DNA of 64,000 nt, from contig NZ_AP023262.1 of the NCBI RefSeq assembly GCF_016756615.1, positions 434,001 to 498,000 on the forward strand, read 5' to 3'. The DNA comes from Mesorhizobium sp. L-8-3 (GTDB lineage: Bacteria; Pseudomonadota; Alphaproteobacteria; Rhizobiales; Rhizobiaceae). A program made the position numbers and the translations under genes. Below the pieces are notes generated by a model. That model made no database searches and had not been told where the DNA came from. It saw only the letters and a list, made by a program, of their open reading frames with translations. Positions 33,392 to 42,208 of the stretch are shown here, one piece after another; position 1 is the first letter of the stretch, and each line of letters starts with the position of its first letter.

Positions 33392-35272
33392 CTACCACAC
33401 CACCGGGTGGGTTGCTCCGGTCTGCACATTGACGAAGCCTTCCGGCGCCTTCGGTCCGGGCGCGACCAACACCCAGCGCCAAGGCGCGCAGGTGAGCGTC
33501 GCAAAGGCGAGCCGCTCGGGAAAACCGGGGCCCCAGCGCGGGTGGAAGCTCGGCTCGTAGAGCCAGTCGATCCTGGCTCCCTCGGCATAGAGCTTCTCCA
33601 TCTCCTCATGCAGTTCTTGTGCCGAACGGCATGACATCAGGCCGCCCACCTCATATCGCACCGTGGCGACCAATTCGCCCTCGCGCACCAGCGCCCAGCC
33701 GCCCTTGTTGCGGGCGAGCGCATTGACCGCGGCGGCCATGGCCTCGTCGGACGAGCCGACCACCCAGACATTGTGCTTGTCATGGGCGACGGAGCAGGCG
33801 AGCGCCGTATCAGGGGTGCGCGGGCCGCAGCCGAGCCAGAACATGCGCGACACGCCCGCCTCGCCGGAGAAACGATCGACCACGGCGAATTTCGTGACAT
33901 TGGCGTCGGCATCGCGCGCGACCTGGCCGTCGACGACCGGAAGCTCGCGGGTGATGAAATCGTCGGTCCAGTGGAAAGGCCGCAGCAGGGCGGCGTTCAT
34001 GGTGGTGCGCCCGGGCTGCGCGGGGATCACGAAATCCTCCGCCGTGAGATCCCGCCCGATGCGGATCGTATCCGTCGCCCAGCCGGGCCAGGCGATATCG
34101 GGAACGGGTGCGAGATAGTCCGTGCCGTGCGACACCTGCCGGCCGTCCGCCCAGACCTTGGCGATCTCGAAGCGCGCGAGGTCGGACAGGAGTACGATAT
34201 CGGCATAGCGGCCGGGCGCGATGCTGCCGACCCAGGGCGTCAGCCGCATATGCCGGGCCGGGTTGATCGTGACGGCCTGGATCGCGATCTCGGGCGGCAG
34301 CCCGGCCTCGATGGCGAGGCGCACATTGTAGTCCGTCGCGCCGAGGCGCAGCGTGTCGGAAGCGCTGCGGTCGTCGGTGGCGAAGGCCACCTGCGACCAG
34401 TCGGCCAGTCCCTTGTCCAGCAGCCCGCGGATCACCTCGGGAAGGCTGTGCACGCGCAGTTCCATGAACAGGCCGCGCGACAGCTTTTCCCAGAACTCCT
34501 CGACGGTCCAGGCCTCGTGATCCGAAGCCAGGCCGGCCGCGGCGAAGGCATTGATCGAAGGGATATCGCGCAGCCCCGCCGCGTGCCCTTCGACGACACC
34601 GCGCTGTTCGAAAGTGGCGCGGATCATGCCCCACAAGCGGTCATAGGAAGGATTGTCGGGGTTCCACACGGCCGGCCAGTCCATGACCTCGTCGAGGCCC
34701 GCGACCATCAGGCTCTGCGACAGGAACGCCTTCTGCTCGCCGTAGCCGAACCAGCCGCCGCCATGCTCATAGGCGGTCGGCGGCACCGCCGAACCCGGAA
34801 GGGGAAAGATCTTCATCGGCGACCCGCGCCGGCGCGCCTCGAGCCAGAAGGCAAGGTTGTTTGCGCCGTCGACATTCGAGAATTCGTGGCTTGCCTCGCA
34901 GGTCCAGGTGTTGCCGCGCGGCACGACGAGGGCTGCTTCCCATTCAGGCGTGATATGGGAGCTCTCTATGTGCTTGTGGACTTCGCCCAATCCGGGGACC
35001 GCCATCAGATCGGGCTCGTGCGCGCGTTCGGCCACACTGCCCTGATATGCGCCTGCCGGACCGACCCAGGCGATGCGCCTGCCCTTGATGACGATCTCCT
35101 GGTCGTTGCGCCAGGTGCGGGTGTGGACGTCGAGCAGCCTGCCCACCCGCAGGGCCCGGTCGGCGGGCCGCCGCCCCAGCGCCACCAGCGCCAGATCCTG
35201 GCGGATGCGGATCTCGGCATCGGCGGCGATCTCGAGATCGTCGGGCAAGGGATCGGCGGGACACATCGTCAT
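33392..35272 (-). CDS. Adenine-deaminase-type amidohydrolase
   Basis: A 626-residue metal-dependent amidohydrolase of the adenine deaminase (Ade) family. The metal-binding motif is LGEVHKHIESSHITPEWE near residue 98, where HKH replaces the usual HIH, and the EHGG and TDDRSASD segments sit in the barrel, the latter near 296 with metal-ligand Asp. An Ade C-terminal domain starts near 415 and ends QELHEEMEKLYAEGARIDWLY. The altered HxH surrounding and extra length leave the substrate open: adenine, another purine or a related base. Single gene. Confidence 0.82.
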   Translation of the reverse strand: MTMCPADPLPDDLEIAADAEIRIRQDLALVALGRRPADRALRVGRLLDVHTRTWRNDQEIVIKGRRIAWVGPAGAYQGSVAERAHEPDLMAVPGLGEVHKHIESSHITPEWEAALVVPRGNTWTCEASHEFSNVDGANNLAFWLEARRRGSPMKIFPLPGSAVPPTAYEHGGGWFGYGEQKAFLSQSLMVAGLDEVMDWPAVWNPDNPSYDRLWGMIRATFEQRGVVEGHAAGLRDIPSINAFAAAGLASDHEAWTVEEFWEKLSRGLFMELRVHSLPEVIRGLLDKGLADWSQVAFATDDRSASDTLRLGATDYNVRLAIEAGLPPEIAIQAVTINPARHMRLTPWVGSIAPGRYADIVLLSDLARFEIAKVWADGRQVSHGTDYLAPVPDIAWPGWATDTIRIGRDLTAEDFVIPAQPGRTTMNAALLRPFHWTDDFITRELPVVDGQVARDADANVTKFAVVDRFSGEAGVSRMFWLGCGPRTPDTALACSVAHDKHNVWVVGSSDEAMAAAVNALARNKGGWALVREGELVATVRYEVGGLMSCRSAQELHEEMEKLYAEGARIDWLYEPSFHPRWGPGFPERLAFATLTCAPWRWVLVAPGPKAPEGFVNVQTGATHPVVW

Positions 35273-35414
35273 GACTTGGATCTCTTTCCTGCAGGCACGT
35301 GCGGGGGGCTGGCGCCGAGCAGCGCGTCGCGTGATGGTTTAGGCCGCGGCGGCGCCCGGGGGCAATGGGTGAAACGCGACATACCCGGCTCGAAGGGGCA
35401 GGAACGGAACGGCT

Positions 35415-36086
35415 CTACCGCTCCGGCGCCGGCCCGCTTGGCGGCGAACCTGTGATGCCGGGGATGCTGCCCGCACCGGTCCGACGCCCGGCTGCAAGGG
35501 CGGCCGGTCTCAGGAAGAAGGCGCAGGACGCCTCGGGCAAGCCTCCCGTGAGCAACCGGGCGAAGAGCGCATCGATCTCGGCCGCGCTCATGTCCGGATG
35601 ATGCTCCAGCCACCAACGCAAGGTCGCATTGACGGTCGACACGATGTGGAGAACGACGAGCTCGCGCGGCAGGGAGCCGGCCACCTCTCTCGGCATCGCC
35701 GCACGGAAGACGCCCGCCAGCACGCGGTCGACCGCGTCGCGCAGGATCGGGCCGCCCCGGCCCCCCGACAGCGCGAAGCGCACATCGGCGAATTCGGCGA
35801 TATGCTCGAAGAGAACCCGGCTCGGGCTCCACGAGCGGTCCCAGGGAAACGGCGCGGTTTCGCCGTAGCCCTGTGCGGCCAGGAGAAGATCGCGAAGCCT
35901 GTCGAGGCTGCGCTCGAGCAGGTCGTCCTTGGAGGTGAAATGGGCATAGAAGGTCGCGCGGCCGACATCGGCCTCGCGCAGGATGTCCTCGACCGTGATC
36001 TCCTCATACGGTTTGCGGCGAATGAGCGCGACGAGCGCGTCGTAAAGGGCCCTCCGCGTACGGGCCACGCGGCGATCGATCGCCAT
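35415..36086 (-). CDS. TetR family transcriptional regulator
   Basis: A 223-residue TetR regulator with the HTH in the first 60 residues (VARTRRALYDALVALIRRKP, ITVEDILREADVGRATFYAH). The ligand domain is not diagnostic, and an Arg/Ala-rich tail follows. It is divergent from a small membrane protein gene, with a well-formed palindrome between them. It probably represses itself and that gene in response to a small ligand. Confidence 0.93.
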   Translation of the reverse strand: MAIDRRVARTRRALYDALVALIRRKPYEEITVEDILREADVGRATFYAHFTSKDDLLERSLDRLRDLLLAAQGYGETAPFPWDRSWSPSRVLFEHIAEFADVRFALSGGRGGPILRDAVDRVLAGVFRAAMPREVAGSLPRELVVLHIVSTVNATLRWWLEHHPDMSAAEIDALFARLLTGGLPEASCAFFLRPAALAAGRRTGAGSIPGITGSPPSGPAPER

Positions 36087-36165
36087 GTTGTCTTGCCTCC
36101 GGTCTCCACGGCATTTCCGGACACGGAACGAGCCGAAGTCCGTTTCCGCACTTTCGCGGCGCTGT

Positions 36166-36185
36166 TGTCCGGAAATTTCCGAACA
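36166..36185. promoter_or_regulatory. TetR-type palindromic operator
   Basis: TGTCCGGAAATTTCCGAACA at 36166-36185 is palindromic except for one mismatched pair. A related half-site ATTTCCGGACA lies at 36113-36123, and TTCCG-GACA-CGGAA at 36115-36128. Both sites are between the divergent TetR and membrane-protein genes, the standard place for a TetR operator. Confidence 0.75.
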
Positions 36186-36241
36186 TCATGTTCGATATCT
36201 TGCTAGGCCGGACCAGTCCGATCAAGTCCAGAGAAAGCACA

Positions 36242-36727
36242 ATGAACGGCCTGACAATGAGCCTTCGGCCCACCAATGCCTATTTCAGGGCCGGCACTGC
36301 CGCGATCCTCACGCTGGTCCTGACATCCGTCCATCACGCCTATGGCGCGATGATCTACGAGACCCCATGGCGCTTGCACATCCTTCACGTCGCCGTGCCG
36401 ACGGCCGTCGCGATCGCGCTTTTGCTTTGCATCGGCTTCACCCGCCGCGGCAAACCCGGCGGGCGCCTCGCCACCTGGGCCGCGATCGCCATCATCATGG
36501 CTTTCCCTGTCGCCGCGATCGGCGTCTTCGAGGGCGGCTACAATCACGTCCTGAAGAACCTCGTCTATTTCGGCTTCGGCGCGGAAAGCGCCAAAGAGCT
36601 GTTCCCGCCGCCCACCTATGAAATGCCCAACGATATTGTCTTCGAGCTTACTGGAATCGCCCAGTTTCCGCTCTGCGTCCTCGCCGCGGTCTTCGCTCTG
36701 CGCCTGTTGCGCATGAAAGCTGGCTGA
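36242..36727 (+). CDS. Small four-span membrane protein
   Basis: A 161-residue inner-membrane protein of unknown function. Four hydrophobic segments are seen: near residues 14-38 (AAILTLVLTSVHHAYG), 46-67 (VAVPTAVAIALLLCIGF), 76-98 (IAIIMAFPVAAIGVFEGGY) and 130-155 (IAQFPLCVLAAVFALRLL). I chose the ATG at 36242 since the operator at 36166-36185 lies before it; an upstream ATG at 36188 would place the operator at the start codon. Probably the regulated target of the divergent TetR. Confidence 0.75.
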   Translation: MNGLTMSLRPTNAYFRAGTAAILTLVLTSVHHAYGAMIYETPWRLHILHVAVPTAVAIALLLCIGFTRRGKPGGRLATWAAIAIIMAFPVAAIGVFEGGYNHVLKNLVYFGFGAESAKELFPPPTYEMPNDIVFELTGIAQFPLCVLAAVFALRLLRMKAG

Positions 36728-36929
36728 GGCAAGGCCGAAATTGCGAAGCACCAGGAGCCCCCGCCCCTGCCTCCTTCTTCAAAGGGCCTCGCGCACGCCG
36801 CCAAGTGGAGGGGGTCGCAGCATGGCAAGCCCCCGATCGGGCGATACGGAACGGCACACTCCTACAAGTTGCTGACTTTCTCCGAAGGAGCCTCCGATGT
36901 ACGAAACGGAACAAACCCCGTGAGATCGA

Positions 36930-37361
36930 ATGCAAAGCGAAACCAGAAAGCCCGCGACCGTCGCAGACGAAAGCGGAGCGGGCCGACCGGCGGCAACGGT
37001 CGAAGACGGTGTTCGGGCACAGGCCAAGAAACGGAACCCGACGCTGCTGAGGCTCCTGGCGGGGCGCTGGAAATGCGAGATCATGCTTCTGCTGGCTGAG
37101 AGAACGAGTCGCTTCGGAGAGTTGCGCCGCAACCTGCCGGGCGTCACCCAGCAAATGCTGGCCACCCAGTTGCGGGCCCTCGAAGCAAACGGGCTCATCG
37201 AACGCACAGTCCATGCCGAAACTCGGCCGCGGGTCGAATACTGCCTCACCCCGGCCGGCTATGCGCTTCAGCCGATCTTCGATGAGATCGACCGCTGGTG
37301 CGACGCACATTGGGACGCCGTTGCCGCGAAGGATGGCGACGAAGGCGGGACGCCAGGCTGA
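36930..37361 (+). CDS. HxlR family regulator
   Basis: A 143-residue MarR-like HxlR regulator. The winged helix spans residues 38-110 (LLRLLAGRWKCEIMLLLAER, FGELRRNLPGVTQQMLATQL, ALEANGLIERTV and YCLTPAGYALQPIFDEI). There is an unusually long polar N-terminus of about 35 residues. The 202-base gap upstream (36728-36929) shows no gene. It is convergent with the MpaB-type oxygenase gene, not divergent, so the target is unclear. Confidence 0.9.
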   Translation: MQSETRKPATVADESGAGRPAATVEDGVRAQAKKRNPTLLRLLAGRWKCEIMLLLAERTSRFGELRRNLPGVTQQMLATQLRALEANGLIERTVHAETRPRVEYCLTPAGYALQPIFDEIDRWCDAHWDAVAAKDGDEGGTPG

Positions 37362-37461
37362 CGACCTTTCGCTGGTGCAGGTTTCGTCACGTCAACGCTA
37401 CAAGAAGACGGCCGATGCCGCTCGACAGCCAGGTGGTGAATTTCTATCGACGGCCGCGAAC

Positions 37462-38382
37462 TCAATGCCGACGATAGAGAAAGTCGTCGGCGAGCCCGAG
37501 CCGCCGGCAGGATTGGACCGCCGGAGACGACGGCAGCACGATGCGTTCGCAGATGCCGGCCATCGAGGCGACCACGGCGCGCGCCTGCGGCCTCAGGTTC
37601 CAGCGGTCGCCGAGCCCCAGCCGTTCACGCACCCATAGGGGAAGGATGTCGATGGCGGCCTTCAGGAGCGGCAGTTGCAACGACCGGACCGAGGCTGGCA
37701 AGGCGGGGACCTTCGCCATGATGTCGAGAAACTCGAGCACGATCGGCGACGCGGCGAGCCGGTGCCGGCGCGCCTCGAACAGGGTGTAGAGATCTGCCTG
37801 CGATCCGGGCGCGCCCGCAGCGCCGTAGAGAAGCGCGATCGGGCGGCATTCGGCCAGCGAAGTGTCGCGCTCCTCCGCTCGAAGCGGGCGTGCAAAACAA
37901 TGATAGGCCTGCATGAAGCCGAAACCCGCCGTGGCCTGCACCCAGTCCAGGAGTTCGGGATCATTGGCGTCATAGGCCTCGCCCTCGCTGGTGCGGCCGT
38001 GGATGCGGCCATGCATCCTCACCACGCCGGCGATCATGGCCTCGGCCTGGCTGCGCGGGCCGTAAACGGTGACCATGGCTGCCGCCCCGGTGCGCCGGAG
38101 GCGCGACAGCGCGTCGGTGCGGAAACCGCTGTGCTGCCACACGGCGTCGCGGACCCGCGGCTCGGCCAGTTCGAGCAGCACGGCTGCGACCCCGCCGATG
38201 AAGACCGTCACCGGGTTCTTGAAAATGCGCCAGGAGAGCGAAGCCGGTGGAAGCAGGGCCGGCTCCCCGGCGGGACGCAGGAAATCGACGTGGTATCCGG
38301 GCGGCTGGCGCATCAGCGTTCGGGCAAAATCATCCACGCGGCGCCCCAGCGCCGAAGGAAGCGGAATGACGCCCGATGTCAT
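37462..38382 (-). CDS. MpaB-type (DUF2236) oxygenase family protein
   Basis: A 306-residue member of the ER-bound-oxygenase MpaB/latex-clearing-protein-like family. The family core is PASLSWRIFKNPVTVFIGGV near residues 46-65, AVLLELAEPRVRDAVWQHSGF, MVTVYGPRSQAEAMIAGVVR near 103, RMHGRIHGRT with the conserved His pair near 123, and WVQATAGFGFMQAYHCF near 147. These His residues are presumed haem or metal ligands. Bacterial members are mostly uncharacterised. A lone gene between an HxlR and a pentapeptide protein. Confidence 0.85.
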   Translation of the reverse strand: MTSGVIPLPSALGRRVDDFARTLMRQPPGYHVDFLRPAGEPALLPPASLSWRIFKNPVTVFIGGVAAVLLELAEPRVRDAVWQHSGFRTDALSRLRRTGAAAMVTVYGPRSQAEAMIAGVVRMHGRIHGRTSEGEAYDANDPELLDWVQATAGFGFMQAYHCFARPLRAEERDTSLAECRPIALLYGAAGAPGSQADLYTLFEARRHRLAASPIVLEFLDIMAKVPALPASVRSLQLPLLKAAIDILPLWVRERLGLGDRWNLRPQARAVVASMAGICERIVLPSSPAVQSCRRLGLADDFLYRRH

Positions 38383-38508
38383 CCTTCCAGCCTCGTTTCA
38401 GCCTCCGGCCGTCTTGTCCCCGCGGCCACCGGGCCAGCCCTGGCGGCTGGAATCTCAATCTAGAAGCGGCCCCGGTCGGAAAGCTATTCCGATCTTCGAC
38501 TGATCAAG

Positions 38509-39267
38509 CTAGTCAAAGGTGCAGGGCCAGTTCGCCGGCTTCGACAGGCCGGCGGGCAGCTTCGTATCGGCGTTGCCGCAGGCTAAATCGATCTGCTCCT
38601 GCCGCAGGCCGATGGCGGCCGAAAGATCGAGCCCCTCGATCCTGGTCAGGTACATGAAGGCCTTGCCGAATTCGATCGACCCCTCGAAGACGGCGCCGCC
38701 GAGATCAGCCCGCGCGAGATTTGCCAGCGAGAACCGGGTGCCGGTGATCACGGCCTTGTCGAAATTGGCTCGCCCGAGTTCGGCCTTCTCGAAATCCGCG
38801 CCGGTCAGGCGCGCGCCGCTGAAATCGGAACGCTGCAGTTCGGCCCCGGCGAATGAAGCCCCCTCGGCAGAGAGATGCGCGAAGCTACTCCGGTAGGCCT
38901 GGACCTTGGCGAAATTCGCCTTCGTGGCATTCGCTCCGGCAAGCGCCGTCCGCACCAGCGTCGCGCGCTCGAGGTTGGCCGAAGCCAGCCTGGCGCCTCT
39001 CAGATCGGAGGCGCTGAAATCGGTCCCCACGAGGTCGGCGCCTTCGAGATTGCCGTCCTGGAGCACGATGTTGCTCTTGTCGCAGCCGCGCCAATCCAGA
39101 CCCGGAGCGGGCGCGGTCTGGCAATCCGGCGCGGCGGCCGCGTTTTGGGCGAGCAGCAGGCACATACCGGCGAGCGCAGCCATCCGCGTGACCGCGCCCG
39201 AGCCGACCCGGGCGAGCAGCCTCGCCTCAGTTCCGTCGCCGTGGCCGGCATCGTGCTGGATATCCAT
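38509..39267 (-). CDS. Exported pentapeptide-repeat protein
   Basis: A 252-residue protein with a long N-terminal region and a signal segment MAALAGMCLLLAQNAAAAPD near residues 29-48. Pentapeptide A(D/N)LxX-type repeats run from about 66 to 190 (LEGADLVGTDFSASDLRGAR, LTGADFEKAELGRANFDKAV), predicting a right-handed quadrilateral beta-helix. A Cys pair (CQTAPAPG, DWRGC) precedes the helix and another follows (LACGN, NWPCTF). The start at 39267 has GGAG 8 bases upstream. Role unknown; it could be a periplasmic binding scaffold. Confidence 0.85.
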   Translation of the reverse strand: MDIQHDAGHGDGTEARLLARVGSGAVTRMAALAGMCLLLAQNAAAAPDCQTAPAPGLDWRGCDKSNIVLQDGNLEGADLVGTDFSASDLRGARLASANLERATLVRTALAGANATKANFAKVQAYRSSFAHLSAEGASFAGAELQRSDFSGARLTGADFEKAELGRANFDKAVITGTRFSLANLARADLGGAVFEGSIEFGKAFMYLTRIEGLDLSAAIGLRQEQIDLACGNADTKLPAGLSKPANWPCTFD

Positions 39268-39497
39268 CGCGCTGCTCCGAGATCCCCGCCGCGTCCGCTC
39301 CCGCAAGGGGCGGCATACGGCACCCTTATGCGGGAGATCGCGGCTTCCTTCAAGCATGACCGGAATTGCTGCTTCCCCATCAACGTCGAAGCCATATGGC
39401 CGATCCATCACGAAGCCGTTCCCGGCCGGTCTGCCTCGCCGAGACCGTCATGAACAAGACTTGCATGATGAAAGTCACTGCGATAGGACTGGCGGCC

Positions 39498-39992
39498 ATG
39501 CAACGGACGAGCTTTCTCGCCTTCGAATGCCCCGCGGCCCGCGCTCTCGAAAGCGTCGGCGACTGGTGGAGCATCCTGATCCTGCGGGATGCGCTTCAGG
39601 GGCTGACCCGCTTCGACGAATTCCAGCAGAGCCTGGGTGTCGCCCCGAACATCCTGTCCCGCCGGCTGAAGCACCTCGCCCATGAGGGCCTGTTCGAGCG
39701 CCGCCTCTATGCGAGCCGTCCACCGCGCTACGACTATGTGCTGACCGACAAGGGCCGGGATTTCTATCCGGTGGCGGTCGCGCTCTTTGCCTGGGGCAAT
39801 CGGCACCTGGCGCCGGACCAGATCGCCATGCGCCTCGGCGACCGGACGACCGGTCGGGAAAGGCGTGCGATCGTGGTGGACGCGGAGACGGGCGAACCGA
39901 TCACATCAGACAACACCATGCTGCTCCCGGGCCCGGCCGCGACCGGGAAAACGTTGGAGCGCATCCGCCTCGTCGGCGCGCGGCGCGACTGA
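39498..39992 (+). CDS. HxlR family regulator
   Basis: A 164-residue regulator. MQRTSFLAFECPAARALESV is the usual HxlR opening with the sensor-like Cys at residue 11. WWSILILRDALQGLTRFDEF and LGVAPNILSRRLKHLAHEGL form the winged helix. I chose the ATG at 39498 by family alignment; ATG codons at 39450 and 39465 in the same frame are alternatives. A C-terminal extension of about 40 residues (RRAIVVDAETGEPI) is common in this subgroup. It precedes the FabF-type gene by 36 bases and probably regulates it. Confidence 0.9.
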   Translation: MQRTSFLAFECPAARALESVGDWWSILILRDALQGLTRFDEFQQSLGVAPNILSRRLKHLAHEGLFERRLYASRPPRYDYVLTDKGRDFYPVAVALFAWGNRHLAPDQIAMRLGDRTTGRERRAIVVDAETGEPITSDNTMLLPGPAATGKTLERIRLVGARRD

Positions 39993-40028
39993 AACAACAT
40001 GGTTGAGACCAACGGAAAGGGTGCTGAC

Positions 40029-41294
40029 ATGCGTCGGATCGTCGTCACGGGCATGGGACTGGTATCGCCGCTGGGCTGCGGCGTCGAGACTGCCTGGGCC
40101 AGGCTGACCGCGGGCAAGAGCGGCGTTCGCGCCTTGCCCGCCGAAGTGGCCGGCGACCTGCCGGCGAAGATCGCCGGCCTCGTCCCCGACCGCGCAGTCG
40201 ATCCCGAAGCGGGCTTCGATCCGGACCAGGCCGCGCCGCCCAAGGACCAGCGCAAGATGGACCGTTTCATCCTGTTCGCCCTGATGGCGGCCGACGAGGC
40301 CCTGGCGATGGCGCAGTGGCGACCGACAGGCACCGTCGAGTGCGAGCGCACGGCGACCGTGATCGCATCGGGCATCGGCGGCTTCCCGGCGATCGCCGAC
40401 GCGGTCCGGACGACCGAGACGCGTGGCGCGCGGCGGCTTTCGCCTTTCACCGTGCCTTCCTTCCTGGCCAATCTCGCGGCCGGCCATGTGACCATCAGGC
40501 ACGGTTTCACGGGGCCGATCGGCACCCCGGTGACGGCCTGCGCGGCGAGCGTCCAGGCGCTCGGCGACGCGGCGCGGCTGATCGCGACCGATGAGGCCGA
40601 CATTGCGGTGTGCGGCGGCGCGGAAGCCTGTATCGACAAGGTGAGCCTCGGGGCCTTCGCCGCGGCCCGCGCCCTTTCGACCGGCTTCAACGAGACCCCC
40701 CAAAAGGCGTCGCGGCCCTTCGATGCGGCCCGCGACGGCTTCGTCATGGGCGAAGGGGCAGGCGTGCTCGTGATCGAGGCGCTGGACCATGCGCTGGCGC
40801 GCGGCGCCACGCCGATCGCCGAACTCGTCGGCTACGGCACGACGGCCGACGCCTATCACATGACGGCGGGGCCGGAAGACGGTCGGGGCGCGGCCCGCGC
40901 CATGGCATTGGCGCTGAAGCGTGCCGCCCTTGCGCCGACCGATATCCAGCATCTCAACGCCCACTCCACGTCGACGCCGGTGGGCGACAAGGGCGAGATC
41001 GAAGCGATCAAGACGGTGTTCGGCCGCCGGGGCGGCATCGCCGTCAGCGCCACGAAATCCGCCACCGGGCATCTGCTCGGCGCGGCCGGCGGGCTGGAGG
41101 CGATCTTCACCGTGCTGGCGCTGCGCGATCAGATCGCTCCGGCCACACTCAACCTCGACGACCCCGATCCGGCTTGCGACGGCGTCGACCTGGTGCGCGG
41201 CGAAGCGCGGCGCATGGCGATGGAGTACGCCATCTCCAACGGCTTCGGCTTCGGCGGCGTCAACGCCAGTGTCGTCTTCCGGCGCTGGAGCTGA
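40029..41294 (+). CDS. fabF: Beta-ketoacyl-ACP synthase II-type enzyme
   Basis: A 421-residue condensing enzyme with the Cys-His-His triad in VTACAASVQALG near residue 166, NAHSTSTPVGDKGE near 306 and TKSATGHLLGAAGG near 343. The ending FGFGGVNASVVF is the usual FabF signature. It extends acyl-ACP with malonyl-ACP. The ATG at 40029 has GGAAAGGG upstream; 39999 is an upstream option. No acyl carrier protein or other fab gene is adjacent, so it is likely an accessory copy serving a special acyl product, with HxlR control. Confidence 0.92.
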   Translation: MRRIVVTGMGLVSPLGCGVETAWARLTAGKSGVRALPAEVAGDLPAKIAGLVPDRAVDPEAGFDPDQAAPPKDQRKMDRFILFALMAADEALAMAQWRPTGTVECERTATVIASGIGGFPAIADAVRTTETRGARRLSPFTVPSFLANLAAGHVTIRHGFTGPIGTPVTACAASVQALGDAARLIATDEADIAVCGGAEACIDKVSLGAFAAARALSTGFNETPQKASRPFDAARDGFVMGEGAGVLVIEALDHALARGATPIAELVGYGTTADAYHMTAGPEDGRGAARAMALALKRAALAPTDIQHLNAHSTSTPVGDKGEIEAIKTVFGRRGGIAVSATKSATGHLLGAAGGLEAIFTVLALRDQIAPATLNLDDPDPACDGVDLVRGEARRMAMEYAISNGFGFGGVNASVVFRRWS

Positions 41295-41321
41295 CCAGGC
41301 GACTCGGACGCTAGCGATCGC

Positions 41322-42191
41322 ATGACCCGGGAAATCGACCTGCCCGAGTTGCGGACGACAATCCTTCGCGACTTCCCCGAACTGGCGAAAGCCGAATTCA
41401 AACCACTGACCGCAGGCTGGCATTCGGTCGCCGTGGATGTCGGCGACAGGCTGATCTTCAAGTTCCCGCGCCACGAAACGGCGCAGCGCGCGCTCATCAA
41501 GGAGGCGAGCCTGCTCGCGCTGGTGCGTCCCGCCGTGACGATGTCCGTGCCCGACCTCACTCTCCATGAGGGGCCGCCGATGTATTCGCGGCACCGCAAG
41601 CTCAGGGGCGACCATCTCGTCGCCGCGCAGTATGACCGGCTCCCCGAGCCGGCGCGGGATGCGCTCGGCCGGCGGTTGGGCGAATTCTATGCCCAACTCC
41701 ACAGGCTGGACCATGACGCCGTGAGGGCGGCCGGAGCCGGTCCGGTCGAGGCCTGGCTCAGCGCCGAGGAGATCCTCGCCAGGGCCGTACCGGCGCTTCC
41801 GGTCGAACTGCGCGGCTTCGCCGAGGAAACCGTAGCGGAATGGCGGGATATGCCGCCCGACCCCTATGGCACGACTTACGGCTTCTTCGACGGCCATGGC
41901 TGGAACATGGCTTTCGACCATGGTGGCGGCACGCTCTGTGGCATCTACGATTTCGCCGATTCCGGCTTCGGCCCGCTGCACCAGGAATTCATCTACTCGA
42001 ACTTCATCTCGCCCGATCTGACGAGGCGCATCGCCGACAACTACGAGGCTCTGTCCGGACGCCAGCTCGACCACAGGCGCATCGACGTGCTGACCGGTAT
42101 GCACCGGCTCTCCGAACTGGCTGCGTTCGCGGACGATCCGGCCCGCCGCCCCGACATGATCCGCCATGTGGCGGATTGGGCAAGGCCCTGA
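41322..42191 (+). CDS. APH/choline-kinase-type phosphotransferase
   Basis: A 289-residue aminoglycoside-phosphotransferase-fold kinase. The N-lobe Lys is in RLIFKFPRHETA near residue 47. The catalytic loop reads YGFFDGHGWNMAFDH near 190, a variant of HGDxxxxN in which the Asp and Asn are retained in altered spacing. The metal Asp is in GIYDFADSGFGPLHQE near 215. It follows the ketosynthase by 27 bases, presumably in one transcript. Substrate unknown; an antibiotic-resistance role is not implied. Confidence 0.88.
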   Translation: MTREIDLPELRTTILRDFPELAKAEFKPLTAGWHSVAVDVGDRLIFKFPRHETAQRALIKEASLLALVRPAVTMSVPDLTLHEGPPMYSRHRKLRGDHLVAAQYDRLPEPARDALGRRLGEFYAQLHRLDHDAVRAAGAGPVEAWLSAEEILARAVPALPVELRGFAEETVAEWRDMPPDPYGTTYGFFDGHGWNMAFDHGGGTLCGIYDFADSGFGPLHQEFIYSNFISPDLTRRIADNYEALSGRQLDHRRIDVLTGMHRLSELAAFADDPARRPDMIRHVADWARP

Positions 42192-42208
42192 GCTTCATCC
42201 TGCATGCG

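Noticed and set aside
33392..36086. Operon of the amidohydrolase with the TetR gene
   Set aside because: A 142-base gap and the TetR-membrane-protein operator favour separate units.
41322..42191. Aminoglycoside resistance gene
   Set aside because: Only the fold matches; the catalytic loop differs and the context is not a resistance cassette.
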